From positions 1 to 64,000 of the forward strand of contig NZ_QVMO01000001.1 in NCBI RefSeq assembly GCF_010501055.1: a DNA stretch of 64,000 bases, written 5' to 3'. The first letter of the stretch is position 1. Each line of letters starts with the position of its first letter. Below are positions 27,725 through 36,994 of this stretch, in pieces. A program made the position numbers and the translations under genes. This DNA comes from Dysgonomonas sp. 521 (GTDB lineage Bacteria > Bacteroidota > Bacteroidia > Bacteroidales > Dysgonomonadaceae). The notes beneath the pieces are model-generated. The model was given only the letters and a program-made list of their open reading frames with translations. It was not told where the DNA came from and made no database searches.

Positions 27725-28819
27725 TTATTCATTTTCTATAAAATTATCTATCATCACAGGCAGTCCGTCACGCAACTGCATTACGCCGGTAACCAACAAC
27801 GTGTCTCCTACGTTCAATCCGTTCAATATCTGTATAGATGATGCTGTACGCATTCCTTTTTTTACAGCTACCTGATGCGCCTTTCCGTCTTTGTATACAT
27901 AGGCTATATCGCGTCCCATTTCGGCAACGGTAGAAAGGCTTGGTATTACCAGTGTATTCTTTATCTCCTGAAGCTTGATCTCAATATTGGTGGATAAGCC
28001 TGGCTTTAGCCTACCTCCCGGATTAGAATACAGGGCACGGGCTTTCAGCGTAAGCGTCTGCCTGTCCAGATTGGACTCTACGGCATATACAGTAGCCTGA
28101 TATTTGTTCAGGTCGTTGTCGAATGTAAAGGTCAGGGGAGTTCCCGGTTTTACATTATTTACCTGTGATTCATTCACGGAAAACTCGATTTTCAGCGGGG
28201 TGATCCGTGTCAGCCTCGAAATGATGATCGTAGGCGAGGCGTATGTCCCTTCGCTCACCTGCCTCAACCCGATAACACCATCGAACGGCGCGCGCAACTC
28301 GGTCTGGGCTATTCTTGTCTTCACCAGTTCTATATCGGCTTTTAGTTTTTCAAGCTCGGTGTTTACCGATTCGTATGCTTCCTGACTGACAGCGTCTTTT
28401 GCCAATAAGGCTTTTTGCCGATAAACCCGGTCTTCGGCCAATGGAACCTGAGCTTCCAGTTTCAGTAATTCAGCCTGTAAGGGTTTGTCATTCACTTTTG
28501 CCAGAAGTTGCCCTTTTTTTACGTTCGAACCTTCTTTAAAGTGTATTTCCGTAATTTTTCCGGATGTTTCGAAAGAAAGGTCAACTTCCTCATCGGGTAT
28601 CAGTAATCCTTTTACGCGGATTACTTCATTCAGATTTTCATACTTCAACACTTGGGCGTTTACGTTCAGTATTGTTCTGCCCCTTCCGCCACCGCTTACA
28701 CTCACAGGGGCAGACGTATCATCTGCACTGATGAATGCCTTAATCTTAGGGTAGAATGCCATGCCGGCTATAAATAGGACAATGACGATAATGAGGGCTA
28801 TTTTCGTTTTTTTATTCAT
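27725..28819 (-). CDS. RND efflux periplasmic adaptor (membrane fusion protein)
   Basis: A 364-residue HlyD/AcrA-type adaptor joining the pump to the TolC channel. An N-terminal transmembrane anchor spans residues 7-24. The lipoyl half-motifs are KITEIHFKEGSNVKKGQLLAKV and ELRAPFDGVIGLRQVSEGTYAS, with an alpha-hairpin between them (residues 115-160). Beta-barrel and membrane-proximal domains follow. It is first in the adaptor-pump-channel operon. No local regulator is adjacent. Confidence 0.92.
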   Translation of the reverse strand: MNKKTKIALIIVIVLFIAGMAFYPKIKAFISADDTSAPVSVSGGGRGRTILNVNAQVLKYENLNEVIRVKGLLIPDEEVDLSFETSGKITEIHFKEGSNVKKGQLLAKVNDKPLQAELLKLEAQVPLAEDRVYRQKALLAKDAVSQEAYESVNTELEKLKADIELVKTRIAQTELRAPFDGVIGLRQVSEGTYASPTIIISRLTRITPLKIEFSVNESQVNNVKPGTPLTFTFDNDLNKYQATVYAVESNLDRQTLTLKARALYSNPGGRLKPGLSTNIEIKLQEIKNTLVIPSLSTVAEMGRDIAYVYKDGKAHQVAVKKGMRTASSIQILNGLNVGDTLLVTGVMQLRDGLPVMIDNFIENE

Positions 28820-28960
28820 AGTAAATTATTCTGTTTTGGGCTGATGTAATAGATTTCCCAGAAGTACGATGTGAAATAAGTAAAAAGGTTTAATTGTAAA
28901 GTAAAATTTTAGTATTTCTTTACATTGATAAACAAAATTTAAAACAGGTGTTTCTGAAAT

Positions 28961-28992
28961 AAAAGCCCAATGCATTGATACATTGGGCTTTT
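28961..28992. terminator. Bidirectional terminator before the efflux operon
   Basis: AAAAGCCCAATG (28961-28972) pairs perfectly with CATTGGGCTTTT (28981-28992) over an 8-base loop, with A and T runs on both sides. It ends transcription from the DUF6599 gene (minus strand, stop at 29028) before the efflux adaptor. Confidence 0.85.
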
Positions 28993-29027
28993 GTGGAATA
29001 ATGATAAATCTAAACAGGCTCTTATAT

Positions 29028-29888
29028 TTATAACTTATCAGCTATACTTTTTATAAAGGCCGTAGCTTCAGCTACTTTATCTCCGTTTTCGGAAAAAATG
29101 CCTATTATATATTGTCCTTTCCATACTACAGGTATATCCCCGTTGTATCTGTCGGTAATGGTAAGCTCGCCTTGCTGAAAATCCGGAGACTGTTTTGTGA
29201 ATGTAAAGTATTTATCCAATGTTTCTTTCGCCCCCTCTTCCGATTTTCCGTCTATAATAAATGCCTGGAATGTTTTCCCGTCTTTACTATATTTAGATGT
29301 GTATACCGATTTTAGAAATTCGTGGCCGATATAATTGGAAGTGGTATACGTTTCACTGTGCGGGATTTTATCCTCGGCAGGCAAAAGCTTAATGAGTGCA
29401 GGATAACCGGCTTCGGGGTCTATCTTCTTAGATAATTCTTCGGCTATATTCTGCAATACAGCACTCACATTTTCGGCAGAACTGCTCCACATCTTAACAT
29501 ATATGTTCCCGGCAAAGAAAAATATCCCGTTATCATCGCCCTGAGCTTCCCCGGCAAACGGGTAGAATGTGAGATCGGGCGAACGTTCTGACGCATACAT
29601 CCCAAAAGCGTCTTCGGGCGAGGCATGGCGGTAAGCCTGAATTGTTATATAATCATCCCCCCTGGTGTATTCCATAGAGGTCATCTCCCTGAAATTATTT
29701 TCGATAAACAGGGGAGCCGCCCCGTTTATACGGTCGAACAGGTTATCAGGGCTGAATATTTCCACTTTTTCAGAAACCGTCCATCCTCTTACGGCCGGGA
29801 GATATGATTTTAGTTCGTCAGGTGTTTGTGCCAACAGGCAATGACATACGCTGATAAATATAGTGAGCGTTACTATAAACTGTTTCAT
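29028..29888 (-). CDS. DUF6599 secreted protein
   Basis: A 286-residue exported protein; the signal peptide ends at LLAQ near residue 21. The mature part matches the DUF6599 pattern: WTVSEKVEIFSPDNLFDRINGAAPLF near residues 36-61, then MEYTRGDDYITIQAYRHASPEDAFGMYASER. Its function is not known; related proteins occur beside 4Fe-4S or redox genes. It lies 16 bases downstream of the Fe-S aldo/keto reductase and is surely co-transcribed with it. A family A repeat end lies just after the stop. Confidence 0.75.
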   Translation of the reverse strand: MKQFIVTLTIFISVCHCLLAQTPDELKSYLPAVRGWTVSEKVEIFSPDNLFDRINGAAPLFIENNFREMTSMEYTRGDDYITIQAYRHASPEDAFGMYASERSPDLTFYPFAGEAQGDDNGIFFFAGNIYVKMWSSSAENVSAVLQNIAEELSKKIDPEAGYPALIKLLPAEDKIPHSETYTTSNYIGHEFLKSVYTSKYSKDGKTFQAFIIDGKSEEGAKETLDKYFTFTKQSPDFQQGELTITDRYNGDIPVVWKGQYIIGIFSENGDKVAEATAFIKSIADKL

Positions 29889-29904
29889 ATACTGATATTC
29901 TGAA

Positions 29905-31095
29905 TTAGGTTAAGAATTCGTTTGGTACCTGCATAACCGGGGTGATGGCGGCTATTTTTTCTCCTACATTAAAGCCTGACGGACATTTAACTTTGCAACT
30001 GTCGCAGGATGAACATAGGTCTTGTGGCAGGTTCAATTCAGCCAGAGTTTCTTTCGACAACTGCGAATACTTATATCCGTAAGTGTACATATACGCCCGC
30101 ATTATATCGGGGATAGGGAGTTTTTCGGGACATTGCTTCTTGCATTCCCCGCATTGCTGGCAAAACATCATTTCTTTCTCTGCCAGTCCGGCTATATACT
30201 CTTTGTCAGCATCGGTCAGGCATGAGTCTCCGGCGGCGGCAAGGCATTCGTCCAACTCGTCATAATTTGTGAATCCGGGTATGGCTGTCGTTATATGCTC
30301 ATTATTCCATGCCCACCTGAGGCAGGCCTGCGCGTTGATTTTTTTCTTGCCGTCGGCGTCTTCTGTGCCTCCGGTCATCGTTTTCATAGCAACAAGGCCA
30401 ATACCGGCTTTTGCTGCCCTCTCTATCGCAGCATCTGTTTCGGGCAGGTTGTGCAATTTGAAATTGTAACTCAACAGTATTACATCATATATTCCGGCTT
30501 CTACGGCCGCGTCTATTTGCTCCGGTTTATGCGCATGGGTCGAGAATCCGAGAAAACGGCACTTGCCTTCTTCTTTAATTTTCTTCAGTGCTTCTACAAC
30601 CCTGCTGTCGCCTATTTCTTCCGTTGTAGAATATGCATGAGCATAGAAAATATCCACATAGTCCATTTTAAGGCGTTTGAGGCTCAGTGTCAGTTTTTCA
30701 TTCAGATCCTGCTCGAAATTATCTTTTAACGGATAGTCGAATTTCACTTTTGTCCCGATAAAGTAGCTGTCGCGGGGTTTCCCTTCGAAAAAAGTTCCTA
30801 CCATTTCTTCGTTTCTTCCGTTTTGATATCCGTGAGCCGTGTCGAAGTGGAATATGCCCGAATTATAAGCTGCACGCAGAAGATTCGGGTTGTCGGCACG
30901 CATTACTCCCATACTCAGAATCGGAATCCGGATGCCTGTCTTGCCGAGAGTGCGCACCGGAAATTGGTTAACTGCAGCATTGCTTGTATTCTTACTTAAC
31001 GAAGATGCTGTTGTCTCAGGAATAAGGATTGCTCCTGCACCAACAGTGGCCGAAAGCCGGAGGAAATCTCTTCTATTAACGCCTTTCTTTTTCAT
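29905..31095 (-). CDS. Tat-exported aldo/keto reductase with two 4Fe-4S sites
   Basis: A 396-residue protein. The twin-arginine signal RRDFLRLSATVGAG at residues 8-21 indicates folded export. An AKR barrel (residues 48-300) follows, with the catalytic Asp and Tyr in FDTAHGYQNG, Lys in GTKVKFD and His in FYAHAYS. The C-terminus has a ferredoxin-like pair of cysteine clusters, CQQCGECKKQCP and CSSCDSCKVKCP. Such fusions are frequent in Bacteroidetes and probably draw electrons from a membrane or periplasmic donor. It heads the operon with the DUF6599 gene. Confidence 0.9.
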   Translation of the reverse strand: MKKKGVNRRDFLRLSATVGAGAILIPETTASSLSKNTSNAAVNQFPVRTLGKTGIRIPILSMGVMRADNPNLLRAAYNSGIFHFDTAHGYQNGRNEEMVGTFFEGKPRDSYFIGTKVKFDYPLKDNFEQDLNEKLTLSLKRLKMDYVDIFYAHAYSTTEEIGDSRVVEALKKIKEEGKCRFLGFSTHAHKPEQIDAAVEAGIYDVILLSYNFKLHNLPETDAAIERAAKAGIGLVAMKTMTGGTEDADGKKKINAQACLRWAWNNEHITTAIPGFTNYDELDECLAAAGDSCLTDADKEYIAGLAEKEMMFCQQCGECKKQCPEKLPIPDIMRAYMYTYGYKYSQLSKETLAELNLPQDLCSSCDSCKVKCPSGFNVGEKIAAITPVMQVPNEFLT

Positions 31096-31436
31096 GGTTT
31101 GATTGTAGTAAAGTAACAGATAGAATTTAGTAATATGTTTTCAGTGTTATAACTGGCTCATGTTGTTATGCTTACAAAATGATTAAGCAGGTCAGCCAAA
31201 CTATATTTGTTAATCAGGTATCAATTTCAACAGAAATGATAATATGTGTATTCTGTGCTATTTGATTTTTACAAATATAACAATATATTTCAAATCAGCG
31301 TATTACGGAGGTAATAAAATGTAGGATAGAAATGTAGGATTATTGCAATATACTAAAAATAGTTATTTAAGGGAATGGAATCTTTACAGGTATGTCCGAT
31401 ATTCAAATGAGATGCTTATATTTGTAAATATTTTAA
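31096..31436. other. Divergent gap between the reductase operon and hexokinase
   Basis: AT-rich DNA with no ORF of coding character. A TATATTTG -7-like box at 31417-31424 reads toward hexokinase, without a clear TTTG at the correct upstream distance. A second AT-rich stretch (31260-31310) may hold the leftward promoter. The MITE-like repeat begins at 31437, so the putative hexokinase promoter is separated from the gene by the repeat. Confidence 0.4.
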
Positions 31437-31630
31437 GAGCCTGTTTAAATTTTAGCGAAAATTTTTATTACAGGTTCTGGTCAATAGTTCTTAGCAATTT
31501 TTTATGCTCTTTTTAGCGTATTTCCCCCTTTTTACTCTTGGTTTAGCCCGCTAAACCGGCTAGCAAAAATGATAAAATCCATCTAAAAATAGCTATAAAA
31601 AAGATTTGCTATTAAAATTTAAACAGACTC
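31437..31630 (-). repeat. MITE-like repeat, family A, copy 2 (194 bp)
   Basis: Opposite in orientation to the copy at 9288-9501 and about 90% alike by eye. The ends are GAGCCTGTTTAAATTTTA and TAAAATTTAAACAGACTC. TTAA lies on both sides (31433-31436 and 31631-31634). It lacks about 20 bases around the middle motif GACCGTTGGTT of copy 1. It occupies the untranslated leader of the hexokinase gene. Confidence 0.75.
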
Positions 31631-31662
31631 TTAATAAGTAGCCTAAATATAAAAAATACCTC

Positions 31663-32871
31663 ATGAAGAAAAATGTTTTTCACCTCAAAACAAAGCAGTT
31701 GAAGGAAATTGCCCTGTCGCTTCAGGCAAAAGTAGAAACCGGACTTAATAAAGAGGATACCGAAATACAATGTATTCCGACCTTTATTAATCCCAAGACT
31801 TCGAATATAAACGGCAAAGCTACAGTGCTTGATTTGGGAGGAACTAATTACAGGGTAGCGGTAGTTGACTTTGTAGACGGCAAAGCGGAGATCCATCCCG
31901 AAAATGGCTGGAAAAAAGATTTGTCAGTAATGAAAACTCCTGGTTTTACTGAAGAAAACCTGTTTAAGGAACAGGCAGACCCAATAGGAGAGATCAAACG
32001 TGAAGAAGAAATGCCTATCGGTTACTGTTTTTCTTATCCTGCACAATCGATGCTGGATGGCGACGCCGAACTACTGCGTTGGACAAAAGGCGTGGATATC
32101 AAAGAAATGGTTGGAAAACCAGTTGGACAGCCATTGGTAGACTATCTGAATGCCCGGAATACAGTGAAATTTAATGGTATAAAAGTAATTAATGATACTG
32201 TCGCAAGCCTATTTGCGGGATTAACGGATACAAGTTACGATGCTTATATCGGATTGATTGTTGGTACCGGAACCAATATGGCTACTTTCATCGATGCCGA
32301 CAAAATAAAGAAACTGAATCCTGACTATAAGTTAAGCGGATTGATCCCTGTAAATCTTGAGTCCGGAAATTTCTTTCCTCCGCATTTAACATCTATAGAT
32401 GATATGGTTGACGCATGTTCGGATACAAAAGGTGAGCAGCGCTTCGAAAAAGCGGTATCAGGAATGTATCTGGGCGAGATACTAAAATCGGTTTTCCCGT
32501 GTGACGAATTCGAACAACGTTTCGATGCGCAGAAACTGACTAACATAATGAATTATCCTGATATCCATAAGAAGAGATATGTAGAGGTTGCCCGTTCGAT
32601 ATACGAGCGTTCTGCAAAACTTGTTGCCGCGTCTATTGCGGGCTTGGTTATAGTTTTGGTGTCTCACAACCCTTCTATAAAGAAAGTAAGGCTGGTAGCC
32701 GAGGGTAGCTTATTCTGGAGTGAATACCGGAAAGGGAAAGATTATAAAGACATGGTTATGTCTGAACTGCAAAAACTACTGGCAGAACTGGGACACACCG
32801 ATGTGCATGTGCATGTAGCCCAGATGGAGAATGCAAATCTTATCGGTTCGGCCATTGCGGCACTATCGTGA
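31663..32871 (+). CDS. Hexokinase family protein
   Basis: Phosphorylates hexoses with ATP in the cytoplasm. The 402 residues match the eukaryote-like hexokinase family found in Bacteroidetes rather than the small ROK or Glk kinases. The phosphate-1 loop LDLGGTNYRVAVVDF is near residue 58, the sugar-binding segment CFSYPAQSMLDGDAELLRWTKG is near 127, and the phosphate-2 loop IGLIVGTGTNMA is near 203. A late AASIAGLVI helix and GSLFW also fit the family. A strong terminator follows it. Confidence 0.9.
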   Translation: MKKNVFHLKTKQLKEIALSLQAKVETGLNKEDTEIQCIPTFINPKTSNINGKATVLDLGGTNYRVAVVDFVDGKAEIHPENGWKKDLSVMKTPGFTEENLFKEQADPIGEIKREEEMPIGYCFSYPAQSMLDGDAELLRWTKGVDIKEMVGKPVGQPLVDYLNARNTVKFNGIKVINDTVASLFAGLTDTSYDAYIGLIVGTGTNMATFIDADKIKKLNPDYKLSGLIPVNLESGNFFPPHLTSIDDMVDACSDTKGEQRFEKAVSGMYLGEILKSVFPCDEFEQRFDAQKLTNIMNYPDIHKKRYVEVARSIYERSAKLVAASIAGLVIVLVSHNPSIKKVRLVAEGSLFWSEYRKGKDYKDMVMSELQKLLAELGHTDVHVHVAQMENANLIGSAIAALS

Positions 32872-32895
32872 TGCGATAATATGATATAGATATAT

Positions 32896-32930
32896 AACGG
32901 GATTCATTTTCAAAATGAATCCCGTTTTTG
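32896..32930 (+). terminator. Strong rho-independent terminator after hexokinase
   Basis: AACGGGATTCATTTT (32896-32910) and AAAATGAATCCCGTT (32912-32926) form a near-perfect 15-base stem, followed by TTTTG. It lies 25 bases after the stop. Confidence 0.9.
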
Positions 32931-33005
32931 TATTATAAGAAACTGTTTAAATCACTTTTTATAAGTATTTTTGCTATGTAATTAAATTTTTACCTATAGT
33001 AGTAT

Positions 33006-34010
33006 ATGACAATTTTAGACAAAGCGGTTGCAGCACTACCTGCGAAAGGATACCTGGATATGGAAATCCCGAAGGGTATGAACCTGATAGAAGAAATAAA
33101 TAAAATGCGCAAAGAAAAGAATGCGATTATTCTGGCGCATTATTATCAGACAGGGGATATACAGGATATCGCCGATTTTTTGGGCGATAGCTTGCAGTTG
33201 GCACGCGCCGCGGAAAAAACAGAGGCAGATATGATCGTGTTCTGCGGAGTACATTTTATGGCAGAAACAGCTAAGATATTGAATCCTGCGAAGAAGGTGG
33301 TTTTACCAGACTTGCTGGCAGGATGCTCTCTGGCCGATTCGGCATCGGGAGAAGGCATTCGTGAGATGAAAAAGAAATACCCGAATGCGATAGTTGTAAG
33401 CTATATTAATTGTGATTCAAGTGTTAAAGCAGAGAGCGATATTATCGTTACTTCTTCCAATGCTGAACATATTATAAATTCGTTACCAAAAGAGCAGGAA
33501 ATAATTTTTGCTCCCGACAAAAACCTGGGGCGGTACATCAACCAGGTTACAGACCGTAATATGATACTATGGGATGGGGCTTGTATAGTACACGAAGCAT
33601 TTTCGCTGGAACGTATCGCACAGCAAATGCTCGACCACCCGAAAGCGAAACTTATCGCGCATCCCGAAGCGCAAAAACCTGTATTGCAGGTAGCGCACTA
33701 TATAGGTTCTACAGCCAATCTGTTGAACTATGTGGTAAATGACGAGAGTCAGGAGTTCATTGTAGCTACCGAAGAGGGGATATTGCATGAAATGCGCAAG
33801 CGTGCCCCAAATAAGGCACTTATCCCTGCCTTGACGACAGATGATACCTGCAATTGCAGCGAATGCCATTTTATGAAACTGAATACAATGGAAAAGCTAT
33901 ACCTGTGTATGAAGTACGAACTGCCGGAAATACTAATGGATGAAGAAATCCGTATAAAAGCACTGAGGCCGATAAATAAAATGCTGGAACTGTCGCAGGC
34001 AATAAAGTAA
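33006..34010 (+). CDS. nadA: Quinolinate synthase A
   Basis: Condenses iminoaspartate with dihydroxyacetone phosphate to quinolinate in de novo NAD synthesis. A 334-residue three-domain enzyme with a 4Fe-4S cluster; the likely ligands are C107 (LLAGCSLADS), C193 (DGACIVHEAF) and one Cys of the CNCSEC group at 282-287. The HYYQTGDIQDIADFLGDS segment near residue 45 is diagnostic. nadB and nadC lie downstream, after a gap of 532 bases filled by a repeat. Confidence 0.95.
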   Translation: MTILDKAVAALPAKGYLDMEIPKGMNLIEEINKMRKEKNAIILAHYYQTGDIQDIADFLGDSLQLARAAEKTEADMIVFCGVHFMAETAKILNPAKKVVLPDLLAGCSLADSASGEGIREMKKKYPNAIVVSYINCDSSVKAESDIIVTSSNAEHIINSLPKEQEIIFAPDKNLGRYINQVTDRNMILWDGACIVHEAFSLERIAQQMLDHPKAKLIAHPEAQKPVLQVAHYIGSTANLLNYVVNDESQEFIVATEEGILHEMRKRAPNKALIPALTTDDTCNCSECHFMKLNTMEKLYLCMKYELPEILMDEEIRIKALRPINKMLELSQAIK

Positions 34011-34093
34011 TGGTGGCGGGGTAACATGGGTAGGGTAAAATATCGTATAAAACAACATAAAAGATAAGGTGTATTACAGTGATAATACTTCTG

Positions 34094-34367
34094 TAAATTT
34101 ATCTATTATAAAGGTGTTCGATATATTCAGTAACTGTTTAAATTTTATACGAATATTTTATTATACCTTTTTCTTCGTTCATTTTTAGTCTGTTTTAGTC
34201 TGTTTTTTCCTTTCTCTCAACTCAACCAGAGGTCACAGGAGCGAAGCGTATGTAAAAAAAGCATCTCTAAAAATTTGAACGAATAAAATTTAAACAGTTA
34301 CTCAGAAGTTAGAAAAGGTAACAAAGAAAAACGATGAAAATAGTGTCACTTTTGTCACTTTTTTGAC
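34094..34367 (+). repeat. Family B repeat, copy 2, nested in a longer repeat
   Basis: The core 34129-34302 (174 bp) has the ends AGTAACTGTTTAAATTTTAT and ATAAAATTTAAACAGTTACT. Shared outer flanks extend left to about 34094 and right to about 34367, where the doubled GTGTCACTTTTGTCACTTTT motif lies. It is the inverse of 24276-24589. It sits between nadA and nadB. Confidence 0.75.
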
Positions 34368-34542
34368 AAAGGACTGTTACCCGAGCCAGGCATGTGATTC
34401 TCTAAACAAGTGAGTAGTAATCTTTAGGAGATTGCAGAACAAGCCCACAAAGACAAAACTAAGAGTTACTTTTTTACTGTTTTTGATAGCTTAAAAACGA
34501 TAAGGGCAATTATATTTTAATTAAAATTCATTACGAAATCGA
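34368..34542 (+). other. nadB leader, no gene seen
   Basis: This stretch follows the family B repeat and has no coding frame. It includes a possible weak stem between CTCTAAA (34401-34407) and TTTAGGAG (34424-34431) and T-rich DNA near 34470. Any promoter for nadB-nadC that does not depend on nadA should be here. I do not recognise a riboswitch. Confidence 0.35.
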
Positions 34543-36126
34543 ATGATATACACAGATGTTTTAGTCATCGGCTCAGGAATTTCGGGCTTGTCGTACGCCT
34601 TGAAAATTGCGCAACAGAGACCTGACACAAAGATTACGATTATTACAAAATCGGACGATGAAGAGTCGAGCACTAAGTATGCCCAGGGTGGTGTTGCAGT
34701 GGTAACAAACTTTGAAAAGGACAGTTTCGATAAGCACATCGAAGATACATTGCGTGCCGGAGACGGGTTGTGTAAACGCGAAACGGTAGAAATAGTAGTA
34801 AAAGAAGGCCCCGAACGTATACGCGAAATGGTAGAGTGGGGAGCTAACTTCGACAAGGACGAGTTTCATAGCTACGATCTTGGGCGTGAGGGCGGACATA
34901 CCGAAAACCGTGTGGTTCATCATAAAGATATAACGGGAGCGGAGATTGAGCGTGCTTTGCTGAAAGCGATCGAGCGGCTCGAAAACGTGCAGTTGCTTAA
35001 CCATCATTATGTGATAGACCTTCTTACCGAGCATCAGGTGCCTGATACAGAGTTGGATAAATATAACCTGAATTGCTACGGCGCTTATGTGCTCGATATG
35101 AAAGGCAGCCGTATAATAAAGATGTCGGCTAAGATAACGCTGATGGCAACAGGAGGATGCGGGCATGTGTACAAGAATACTACAAACCCCATTATAGCCA
35201 CCGGAGATGGTATCGGTCTGGCTCATCGCGCTAAGGCGAAAATAAGCAATATGCAGTTCATACAATTCCATCCTACGGCGTTTTACAGTAATATGACGGG
35301 GCAGTTGCCTCTTATATCCGAAGCGGTCAGGGGATTCGGGGCAAAGCTGCGTACTGCATCGGGAGAGCCTTTTATGCATAAATATGATGACCGTGAAGAA
35401 CTGGCATCCCGCGATATTGTAGCACGGGCGATAGATAGTGAAATGAAATTACGCGGCGACGACTATGTCTGCCTCGATTGCCGTCATCTTGACCATCAAA
35501 AATTTCTGGAACATTTTCCGAATATATATAACCAATGTAAAGATGCAGGATTGGATATGTTCAGGGATCTGATACCGGTTGTTCCGGCCAGCCATTACCT
35601 GTGTGGCGGAATCGATGTGGATTTATTCGGTCAAAGTACGATTAAGAATATGTTTGCTGTGGGAGAATGTTCCAATACAGGACTCCACGGGGCAAACCGC
35701 CTGGCTTCAAATTCGCTTCTCGAAGCTTTGGTCTTTGCACATCGTGCGGCGCTAAAGACAGTAGAGCGGCTTACCAATGATAATTTTAACTATGCTCATC
35801 TTCATCAAATCCCGGAGTGGAATGAGGAAGGTATGGAAGTGAATGACGAAATGGTTCTGCTCAATTACCTCCGTAAGGAATTACAGTCGCTGATGAGTGA
35901 CCTGGTAGGTATTGTACGTAGTAATACCCGCCTGAAAATGGCAAAGCAAAAAGAAGAAGAAATTTATAAATCGGTAAAGGAAATCTATAAATTTTCGATA
36001 CTTTCGCCACAACTGTCCGAATTGAGGAACCTTGCCAGCGTGGCATACCTGATTATAACCCAAAGCATAGAACAGACAGAAAACAGAGGAACATTTTATA
36101 ATAAAGATTTAGATGAAAAACAATAG
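34543..36126 (+). CDS. nadB: L-aspartate oxidase
   Basis: FAD flavoprotein oxidising L-aspartate to iminoaspartate, which NadA uses. A 527-residue protein of the succinate dehydrogenase/fumarate reductase flavoprotein family. The FAD loop VLVIGSGISGLSYAL is at residues 6-20 and STKYAQGGVAVV at 42-53. A FHPTAFY active-site segment and GLHGANRLASNSLLEALVF near residue 385 are present. It overlaps nadC by 14 bases, so the two are coupled. Confidence 0.95.
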   Translation: MIYTDVLVIGSGISGLSYALKIAQQRPDTKITIITKSDDEESSTKYAQGGVAVVTNFEKDSFDKHIEDTLRAGDGLCKRETVEIVVKEGPERIREMVEWGANFDKDEFHSYDLGREGGHTENRVVHHKDITGAEIERALLKAIERLENVQLLNHHYVIDLLTEHQVPDTELDKYNLNCYGAYVLDMKGSRIIKMSAKITLMATGGCGHVYKNTTNPIIATGDGIGLAHRAKAKISNMQFIQFHPTAFYSNMTGQLPLISEAVRGFGAKLRTASGEPFMHKYDDREELASRDIVARAIDSEMKLRGDDYVCLDCRHLDHQKFLEHFPNIYNQCKDAGLDMFRDLIPVVPASHYLCGGIDVDLFGQSTIKNMFAVGECSNTGLHGANRLASNSLLEALVFAHRAALKTVERLTNDNFNYAHLHQIPEWNEEGMEVNDEMVLLNYLRKELQSLMSDLVGIVRSNTRLKMAKQKEEEIYKSVKEIYKFSILSPQLSELRNLASVAYLIITQSIEQTENRGTFYNKDLDEKQ

Positions 36127-36979
36127 ACCATCATACGTAACCGACGAGAGATTATACAACTTTATAGATCAGGCTATAAAAGAAGATATAGGAGACGGCG
36201 ACCATTCTACATTAGCCAGTGTGCCGGATAACCTGAAACAGCGTGCCCGCCTGATAGTAAAGCATGACTGTGTACTGGCAGGTATAGACCTGGCTCAGGA
36301 AATCTTTCACTATTACGACAAAGATCTGGAAATAGAGACGTTCAACAAAGACGGCGATCAGGTAAAGGAAGGCGACATCGCTTTTATCGTATCAGGGTCT
36401 GCCCGGTCTATTTTGACTATGGAGCGCCTTGTACTCAATTGTATGCAGCGTATGAGCGGTATCGCTACATATACGCACCGCATGGTTGAGCTATTGGCCG
36501 ATACCAAAACCCGTATTTTAGATACACGCAAAACTGCGCCGATGTTCCGTATGTGTGAAAAATGGGCAGTTAATATAGGTGGAGGGAAAAACCACAGATT
36601 CGGGCTTTTCGATATGATTATGCTGAAAGACAACCACAACGATTATGCCGGAGGAATTACCAAGGCGGTGGAGGCGACAGTCAAATACCTGAAAGAAAAA
36701 GGGAAGAATCTGCAAATAGAGGTTGAAACCCGTAATCTGGATGAGGTGAAAGAAGCTCTGGCAACGGGTGCTGTCGATGTTATCATGCTTGACAACATGT
36801 CACTGTTCGAAATGAGTGCAGCTGTTCAGCTAATAAACGGGGCAGCCAAGATAGAAGCGTCGGGAGGCATAACCGAAGATATGGTACCTGACATTGCCAA
36901 AACCGGAGTCGATTATATTTCGTCAGGGGCAATCATTTATTCTGCTCCAAATATTGATTTAAGCCTGAAAGCGTTTTAG
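36113..36979 (+). CDS. nadC: Nicotinate-nucleotide pyrophosphorylase (carboxylating)
   Basis: Converts quinolinate and PRPP to nicotinate mononucleotide. The 288-residue type II phosphoribosyltransferase shows EDIGDGDHST near residue 22, the substrate-binding TRKTAPMFR, the MLKDNH strand, and a final EASGGITEDMV with the phosphate loop. It is the third NAD gene, overlapping nadB. A winged-helix protein gene follows by 15 bases. Confidence 0.95.
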   Translation: MKNNRPSYVTDERLYNFIDQAIKEDIGDGDHSTLASVPDNLKQRARLIVKHDCVLAGIDLAQEIFHYYDKDLEIETFNKDGDQVKEGDIAFIVSGSARSILTMERLVLNCMQRMSGIATYTHRMVELLADTKTRILDTRKTAPMFRMCEKWAVNIGGGKNHRFGLFDMIMLKDNHNDYAGGITKAVEATVKYLKEKGKNLQIEVETRNLDEVKEALATGAVDVIMLDNMSLFEMSAAVQLINGAAKIEASGGITEDMVPDIAKTGVDYISSGAIIYSAPNIDLSLKAF

Positions 36980-36994
36980 GAACTATTTGAATTT

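Noticed and set aside
34368..34542. NAD-responsive riboswitch before nadB
   Set aside because: The stretch has only a weak stem and none of the conserved motifs I know; most of the gap is the family B repeat.
34573..35379. 268-codon minus-strand frame inside nadB
   Set aside because: Antisense shadow of a well conserved FAD enzyme; no start signal or domain recognised.
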